NCBI GenBank assembly: GCA_027009865.1
Contig: JALVCR010000221.1
Span: 1 to 8,957 of the forward strand
Length of the DNA stretch: 8,957 nucleotides
Direction of reading: 5' to 3'
Source: Campylobacterales bacterium
GTDB taxonomy: Bacteria > Campylobacterota > Campylobacteria > Campylobacterales > JAADDG01
A program made the position numbers and the translations under genes. Under the pieces are notes generated by a model that did not search any database, was not told the origin of the DNA, and saw only the letters and a program-made list of their open reading frames with translations. This document shows, in pieces, positions 5,218 through 8,957 of this stretch (positions are counted from its first letter, which is position 1; every line of letters starts with the position of its first letter).

Positions 5218-6498
5218 GGCTAACGCCTCTAAATGTTTAAAATATTTCTCTTCATCAAAATCTGTAAGTCTTGCAACTCCATCCTCGATTGCAGCTTTCG
5301 CTACGGCTGTAGCAACCCAAGGCAATACTCTCTTATCAAACGGCGAAGGAATGATATAATCTGGTCCAAAAGTCATATCATCGCCTCTTCCGTGAGCTTT
5401 TTTAACATAATCAGGAACCGGCTCTTTTGCCAAAGCAGCCAAAGCTTTAGCAGCAGCCATCTTCATATTTTCGGTAATTTTGCTTGCTCTAACATCCAAA
5501 GCACCTCTAAAAATTTGAGGGAATCCCAAAACATTGTTTACCTGATTTGGGAAATCACTTCTTCCTGTTCCTATGATAATATCTGGTCTTGCCTCTTTTG
5601 CAACCGGAGGCATAATCTCAGGAATTGGATTTGCACAGGCAAAAATAATAGGATTATCTTTCGTCATGCTTTTTACCATTTCGGGAGTAATCAAATCAGG
5701 GCCGCTAAGTCCCAAAACCATATCGGCTCCCTTTATTGCATCCTCCAAAGTTCTATCGGGAGTATCAAAAGCAAAAGCCTTTTTATACTCATTTAAATCA
5801 TCTCTTCCAGAATGGATAACTCCCTTTGAGTCAAGCATTGTGATATTTTTAACACCCAAAGCTTTATACATTGTAGCGCAGGCTATTCCGCTTGCTCCCG
5901 CTCCAATAACCACAACTTTCAAATTCTCAGGCTTTTTGCCGCTCATTTCCAAAACATTTATCAATCCAGCAGTAGTGATAACCGCCGTTCCATGCTGATC
6001 GTCATGGAAAACTGGGACGTTACATATCTCTTTTAATCTTCTCTCTATCTCAAAGCACTTTGGAGCTTTAATATCTTCAAGATTGATTCCTCCGAAACTA
6101 TCAGCGATTCTTGCAACCGTCTCTATAATCTCTTCTGGATCTTTGGTATTTATCTCTATATCTACCGCATCTACGTTTGCAAACTTCTTAAAAAGAACCG
6201 CTTTACCCTCCATTACGGGCTTGCTTGCTAAATGTCCTATATCTCCAAGCCCCAAAACAGCCGTTCCATCACTTATAACGGCAACCAAATTTCCCTTATT
6301 GGTATATTCGTAAGCATCGTCAATATTTTTCTCTATCTCAAGACAAGGATATGCAACTCCCGGACTGTAAGCCATTGCAAGCTCTTTTTCAGTATCGCAA
6401 GGCTTTGTAACAAGCGTTCCTATTTTACCGTTTGTATCAAACTCGTCTCTTGCTTTGTGATAATCTAAACACTCTTGTTTGAAATCTTTTTCTGCCAT
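5206..6498 (-). CDS. mez: Malic enzyme (NAD(P)-dependent, decarboxylating), single-domain form
   Basis: Oxidatively decarboxylates malate to pyruvate with NAD(P), linking the citric acid cycle to pyruvate and supplying reducing power. The 430-residue protein contains AYSPGVAYPC (43-52, catalytic Tyr44), SDGTAVLGLGDIG (76-88), KPVMEGKAVLFK (93-104, catalytic Lys99), LEDIKAPKCFEIE (140-152) and FHDDQHGTAV (164-173), which give the metal site Glu141, Asp142 and Asp166/167. It also has the Rossmann loop VVIGAGASGIA (196-206), CANPIPEI (288-295) and TGRSDFPNQVNNVLGFP (311-327). It stops after the malic domain, without the phosphotransacetylase domain of E. coli MaeB. The start codon follows the gltX stop with no gap, and a strong AGGAGG site lies 7 nt upstream inside gltX. 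The pair with gltX and the SurA-like gene matches C. jejuni Cj1287c-Cj1289. NAD versus NADP preference is not determined. Confidence 0.93.
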   Translation of the reverse strand: MAEKDFKQECLDYHKARDEFDTNGKIGTLVTKPCDTEKELAMAYSPGVAYPCLEIEKNIDDAYEYTNKGNLVAVISDGTAVLGLGDIGHLASKPVMEGKAVLFKKFANVDAVDIEINTKDPEEIIETVARIADSFGGINLEDIKAPKCFEIERRLKEICNVPVFHDDQHGTAVITTAGLINVLEMSGKKPENLKVVVIGAGASGIACATMYKALGVKNITMLDSKGVIHSGRDDLNEYKKAFAFDTPDRTLEDAIKGADMVLGLSGPDLITPEMVKSMTKDNPIIFACANPIPEIMPPVAKEARPDIIIGTGRSDFPNQVNNVLGFPQIFRGALDVRASKITENMKMAAAKALAALAKEPVPDYVKKAHGRGDDMTFGPDYIIPSPFDKRVLPWVATAVAKAAIEDGVARLTDFDEEKYFKHLEALAERR

Positions 6499-7896
6499 CT
6501 ATTTTCCTCCTGTAATTTGGTTTAAAAGTTTCTCTATTCTAAAAATAACCCCCTCTTTTCCGACTACGCTTAAAACGTCGTAAATAGAAGGGCTTACGGT
6601 ATCCCCGACAAGCGCTATTCTAAGAGGCTGCGCAAGCTGTTTTAGCTTCAAATCCTCCTTTTGCATAAAGGATTTGACAAACTCCTCCCAATCAACTGGG
6701 AGATGAAGCTCTTTGGCTTCTTTTAAAGAAAGAAGAAATTTTTTCAAAATATCTACCGTCTCTTCTTTAATAAATTTTTTTAAGGCTTTCTCATCATACT
6801 CTTTTGGAGTGTTCAAAATCTTTTTAGCGGCATCGGCCATCTCTTTTAAAGTTTTGCTTCTATCTTTCAAGGAATCTATTAAAATCTCTCTTTTGTCATG
6901 ATCTGAGATAAAAACCCCAAAAAACTCAAGCTCTTTTATAAGCCTCTCGTATGGAGAGTTTTTTATATAATGAGCGTTTAGCCAAAGGAGCTTTTGCGCA
7001 TTATAAGCGGAAGCCGATTTATTTATATCGTGAGGATCAAAAAGCCTTAGCATCTCTTCTAAAGTAAAAATTTCCTGATCTTTATAACTCCAGCCAAGCC
7101 TTACTAAAAAATTTAGCAAAGCTTCAGGCAGATATCCCATCCTCTTATACTCCATTACATCCATAGCTCCGTCTCTTTTTGAGAGCTTCTTTCCCTGGGG
7201 ATTTAAAATCATAGGCACATGATAGAATTTGGGAATATCAAAACCCAAAGCTTTATAAACCACTATCTGTTTTGGAGTGTTTGATAGATGATCATCTCCT
7301 CTGATTACATCTGTTATTCCCATTAGAGCATCATCAATAGCTACCACAAAATTGTATGTGGGAGTTCCGTCGCTTCTTTGGATAATAAAATCATCCATCA
7401 CATCATCAACTTTTACGCTGATTTTCCCTTTCACTCCATCTTCAAATTCTATACTCTCTCCTAAGGGAACTTTTATTCTTACAACCGGACTTACGCCTTT
7501 TGGAGGCTCTCCCTCAAAATCTCTATATCTTCCGTCATATCTTGGACGCTCTTTTCTCTTTATCTGTTCTTCTCTTAATTTATCAAGCTCCTCTTTTGTC
7601 ATATAGCAATAGTATGCTTTTTTCTCTTTTAAAAGTTTTTCTATATAGCTTTTATAAATATCAAATCTTTTGGATTGATATATCACATCTTCATCATAAG
7701 AGAGCCCCGTCCAGTCAAAGGCCTCTTTTATAGCCTCCATTGCTTCTTTGGAATTTCTCTTTAAATCGGTATCTTCTATTCTTAAAAGAAATTTTCCTTT
7801 ATTTTTTCTTGCCCATAAATAGTTATAAAGAGCTGTTCTAAGTCCGCCTATATGCAAATATCCGGTAGGACTTGGAGCAAACCTCGTAACGACCAT
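6499..7896 (-). CDS. gltX: Glutamate-tRNA ligase
   Basis: Class I aminoacyl-tRNA synthetase charging tRNA-Glu. The 465-residue protein begins TRFAPSPTGYLHIGGLRTAL (4-23), whose HIGG (15-18) is the HIGH motif. It continues with KGKFLLRIEDTD (33-44), YNFVVAIDDALMGITDVIRG (181-200), DDHLSNTPKQ (201-210) and the KMSKS-equivalent KKLSKRDG (236-243). The C-terminal half (about 300-465) is the helical anticodon-binding part, with QPLRIALVG (423-431). Only one Cys (Cys97) is present, so the zinc-binding site of some GluRS is absent. Campylobacterota usually carry two gltX genes, one charging tRNA-Glu and one misacylating tRNA-Gln for the amidotransferase route. From memory the sequence is closest to H. 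pylori HP0476, the general GluRS, but numbering of the paralogues differs between genomes. It is the first gene of a two-gene leftward operon with malic enzyme. Confidence 0.94.
   Translation of the reverse strand: MVVTRFAPSPTGYLHIGGLRTALYNYLWARKNKGKFLLRIEDTDLKRNSKEAMEAIKEAFDWTGLSYDEDVIYQSKRFDIYKSYIEKLLKEKKAYYCYMTKEELDKLREEQIKRKERPRYDGRYRDFEGEPPKGVSPVVRIKVPLGESIEFEDGVKGKISVKVDDVMDDFIIQRSDGTPTYNFVVAIDDALMGITDVIRGDDHLSNTPKQIVVYKALGFDIPKFYHVPMILNPQGKKLSKRDGAMDVMEYKRMGYLPEALLNFLVRLGWSYKDQEIFTLEEMLRLFDPHDINKSASAYNAQKLLWLNAHYIKNSPYERLIKELEFFGVFISDHDKREILIDSLKDRSKTLKEMADAAKKILNTPKEYDEKALKKFIKEETVDILKKFLLSLKEAKELHLPVDWEEFVKSFMQKEDLKLKQLAQPLRIALVGDTVSPSIYDVLSVVGKEGVIFRIEKLLNQITGGK
6506..6511 (-). promoter_or_regulatory. 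Strong ribosome binding site of malic enzyme inside gltX
   Basis: A full AGGAGG on the minus strand, 7 nt before the malic enzyme ATG and within the last codons of gltX (the Gly-Gly-Lys end). It is the strongest such site seen in the window and suggests that malic enzyme is translated at a higher rate than the upstream gltX. Confidence 0.7.
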
Positions 7897-7926
7897 TAAA
7901 AACCTTTTATTTTTGTTGCAAGTTCG

Positions 7927-7937
7927 ATTTTATCATA
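7927..7937 (-). promoter_or_regulatory. Candidate -10 region for gltX-malic enzyme
   Basis: On the minus strand, overlapping hexamers TATGAT (7932-7937) and TAAAAT (7927-7932) lie 30-35 bases before the gltX ATG. Either would give a leader of about 20-27 nt. There is no recognisable -35 box. AAAAGG, seen just before the ATG, serves as the ribosome binding site. Confidence 0.35.
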
Positions 7938-7954
7938 AACTTTTTTAAATGTGT

Positions 7955-7960
7955 TATAAT
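7955..7960 (+). promoter_or_regulatory. Candidate sigma-70 -10 box for the SurA-like gene
   Basis: A perfect TATAAT on the plus strand, 31 bases before the ATG at 7992, giving a leader of about 25 nt that carries an AAAGGAAG ribosome binding site (7981-7988). The T-run at 7941-7946 stands where a degenerate -35 would be. T-rich spacing without a real -35 fits Campylobacterota promoters. Confidence 0.5.
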
Positions 7961-7991
7961 TAATCAATTTTTCAAAAAACAAAGGAAGATA

Positions 7992-8849
7992 ATGGGAAGA
8001 ATAGACTCAAAATTTTATAAAATTATTTTGATAGCTTCATCCTTAATAAGCGTAAGTTTTGCAGCGGAAAAGTTTATCGACGGAATATCTCTTATTGTAA
8101 ACAATGAGCCGATAACCACTTATGAGATTCAAAAATATAAAAAAGCTCTAAATATCTCCACAAATCAGGCAATAGATCTGTTAATTCAAAAAAAAGTGGA
8201 AGATAGAGAGATAAAATTAAGCGATATAAGAGTGGACAGCTTTGATGTTGAAGAGGAGATGAGAAAGATAGCCAAACAAAACCGCCTAACTCTTGATGAA
8301 TTTAAAGAAGCCCTAAAAGATAGGGGAATCAACATAGAAGAGTATAAAGAAGAGCTTAAAAACAGAATAAAAAGAGAGAGGCTCTATCAAAAAATAGCAT
8401 CTTCCAAAATGAGAAAAGCAACAAAAGAAGATTTGAAAAGATATTATAAAAACAACCCCCAAGAGTTCTCAATCCCTCAAACAATAGATATTATCGAATA
8501 CTCCTCCCCAAATAAAGAGGCTTTATTAAAACTTATAAAAGCTCCGATGTATAAAAGCGATGAGATTTCAAGTGTTCAAAAGGAGCTAAACGCAAGAGAG
8601 ATTCATCCAAAAGTTTTATATATTTTGACAAATACAAAAGAGGGAAGCTTCACTCCGATTCTAAAAGCAAATGACAGATATGTAACTCTTTATATAAAAA
8701 AGAAAAAAGATATAAAAACCCTCCCTTTTGAAGATGTTAAAAACGCTGTCTTTGCAAAAGTTATGAAAGAGAAAGAGAAAGAGGCTATAAGAGAGTATTT
8801 TGAAAAGATAAAAGCGGAAGCTAAAATTTTGGTAGTAAGGAAACCATGA
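7992..8849 (+). CDS. SurA-like periplasmic chaperone with divergent parvulin-type domain
   Basis: Probable periplasmic chaperone for outer-membrane proteins, by family and by position (C. jejuni Cj1289 follows malic enzyme and gltX in the same way). A signal peptide is clear: basic start, hydrophobic stretch IILIASSLISVSF (11-23) and likely cleavage after Ala24 or Ala25. The mature protein opens with FIDGISLIVNNEPITTYEI (28-46), the typical SurA/parvulin N-terminal start. A Lys/Glu-rich helical chaperone region runs to about residue 158, including a YYKNNPQEFSIP hinge (151-162). The following segment (about 160-240) sits where the parvulin domain should be. It retains only an EGSFTPILKANDRYVTLYI piece (217-235) resembling its end and lacks an obvious GGDLG-type motif, so prolyl isomerase activity is doubtful. 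A C-terminal helix (246-276) completes the chaperone domain. The stop overlaps the next start codon as ATGA. Confidence 0.82.
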   Translation: MGRIDSKFYKIILIASSLISVSFAAEKFIDGISLIVNNEPITTYEIQKYKKALNISTNQAIDLLIQKKVEDREIKLSDIRVDSFDVEEEMRKIAKQNRLTLDEFKEALKDRGINIEEYKEELKNRIKRERLYQKIASSKMRKATKEDLKRYYKNNPQEFSIPQTIDIIEYSSPNKEALLKLIKAPMYKSDEISSVQKELNAREIHPKVLYILTNTKEGSFTPILKANDRYVTLYIKKKKDIKTLPFEDVKNAVFAKVMKEKEKEAIREYFEKIKAEAKILVVRKP

Positions 8850-8957
8850 AGGAAAAATTTTACAAAGATTTAGAAGCAATCTATAAAGAGATAGAAAAGA
8901 GAGATAAAAATTTAAACAACTATTATAAACTTCTAAAAGAGCCCCACAAAGAGGCTA
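8846..8957 (+). CDS. Unrecognised protein, first 37 codons (cut by window edge)
   Basis: An open frame from ATG at 8846 runs to the window end. It overlaps the stop of the SurA-like gene as ATGA, with AAGGA (8837-8841) 4 nt upstream, so it is very likely real and translationally coupled. The visible part begins MKEKFYKDLEAIYKEIEKR and continues with a charged, Lys/Glu/Tyr-rich helical sequence. There is no signal peptide or membrane segment in this part, so it looks cytoplasmic although its partner is exported. I do not recognise the family from 37 residues. Confidence 0.7.
   Translation, partial: MKEKFYKDLEAIYKEIEKRDKNLNNYYKLLKEPHKEA

Noticed and set aside
5233..5998. Plus-strand open frames across the malic enzyme gene (5233-5796, 5573-5998 and others)
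   Set aside because: They lie antisense to a complete, motif-rich malic enzyme, lack good ribosome binding sites and have unnatural compositions (Ser/Ile/Asn-rich). They are shadows of the real gene.
7897..7991. Possible small RNA or tRNA in the gltX/SurA-like divergent gap
   Set aside because: The 95 bases are AT-rich, with no cloverleaf, no G/C-rich stem and no U-tract. They are fully accounted for by two promoters and leaders.
8761..8790. GAGAAA-type purine repeat in the SurA-like gene
   Set aside because: It encodes a KEKEKEA helix segment in frame; short Lys/Glu codon runs explain it without a separate repeat element.
8661..8879. Minus-strand frame of 72 codons near the right end, Phe/Tyr-rich
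   Set aside because: It is antisense to the Lys-rich end of the SurA-like gene; Phe/Leu richness is what antisense of AAA/GAA codons gives. No start signals are seen.
1..8957. Mobile elements, CRISPR arrays, defence or secondary-metabolite systems
   Set aside because: Every long frame is a housekeeping gene in compact operons. No transposase, integrase, spaced direct repeats, terminal inverted repeats or abrupt composition change was seen, apart from the short aroQ tail.

Overview
The window looks like a chromosomal housekeeping segment from a Campylobacterota (epsilonproteobacterial) organism. The evidence is as follows. The DNA is AT-rich, roughly one third G+C by eye. The leftward order aroQ-pepQ-folK-flhF is one I know from Helicobacter. 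The rightward aminofutalosine deaminase-sppA pair next to aroQ is one I know from Campylobacter jejuni (around Cj0064c-Cj0068). The block malic enzyme-gltX-SurA-like chaperone matches C. jejuni Cj1287c-Cj1289. The glutamyl-tRNA synthetase closely resembles the H. pylori HP0476 type. These comparisons are from memory, not from a search. Genus cannot be fixed from this window; the mixed synteny would suit a deep-branching or vent lineage.

Layout, left to right. (1) Positions 1-2388, minus strand: a tightly packed operon read leftward, aroQ (3-dehydroquinase), pepQ (M24 proline peptidase), folK (folate biosynthesis) and the start of flhF (flagellar SRP-type GTPase, cut by the window edge). Junctions are 2 nt apart, a 4-nt ATGA overlap and a 1-nt TAGTG overlap. 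(2) Positions 2389-2473: divergent intergenic region with candidate promoters for both sides and an inverted repeat covering the aroQ ribosome binding site. (3) Positions 2474-5183, plus strand: a compact operon of an aminofutalosine deaminase-family enzyme (menaquinone by the futalosine route, TTG start), a membrane-anchored SppA-type serine protease (16-nt overlap) and a fumarylacetoacetate-hydrolase-family enzyme of the FAHD1/YcgM type (1-nt overlap). (4) Positions 5184-5205: short convergent gap with G/C-rich hairpins. (5) Positions 5206-7896, minus strand: gltX followed directly by a single-domain malic enzyme. (6) Positions 7897-7991: second divergent promoter region. (7) Positions 7992-8957, plus strand: a secreted SurA-like periplasmic chaperone and the first 37 codons of an unrecognised gene translationally coupled to it.

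The genes serve basic anabolism (shikimate, folate, menaquinone), central carbon metabolism (malate/pyruvate, possibly oxaloacetate), translation, motility and envelope protein quality control. I found no mobile element, CRISPR array, tRNA/rRNA, defence system or clear horizontal transfer. No stretch over 300 bases lacks a gene. I do not see an undescribed multi-gene system. The items most worth a second look are the AQQAA repeat tail on AroQ, the possible functional link between the FAHD1-like enzyme and malic enzyme, the divergent parvulin part of the SurA-like protein, the hairpin over the aroQ ribosome binding site, and the unknown gene at the right edge.
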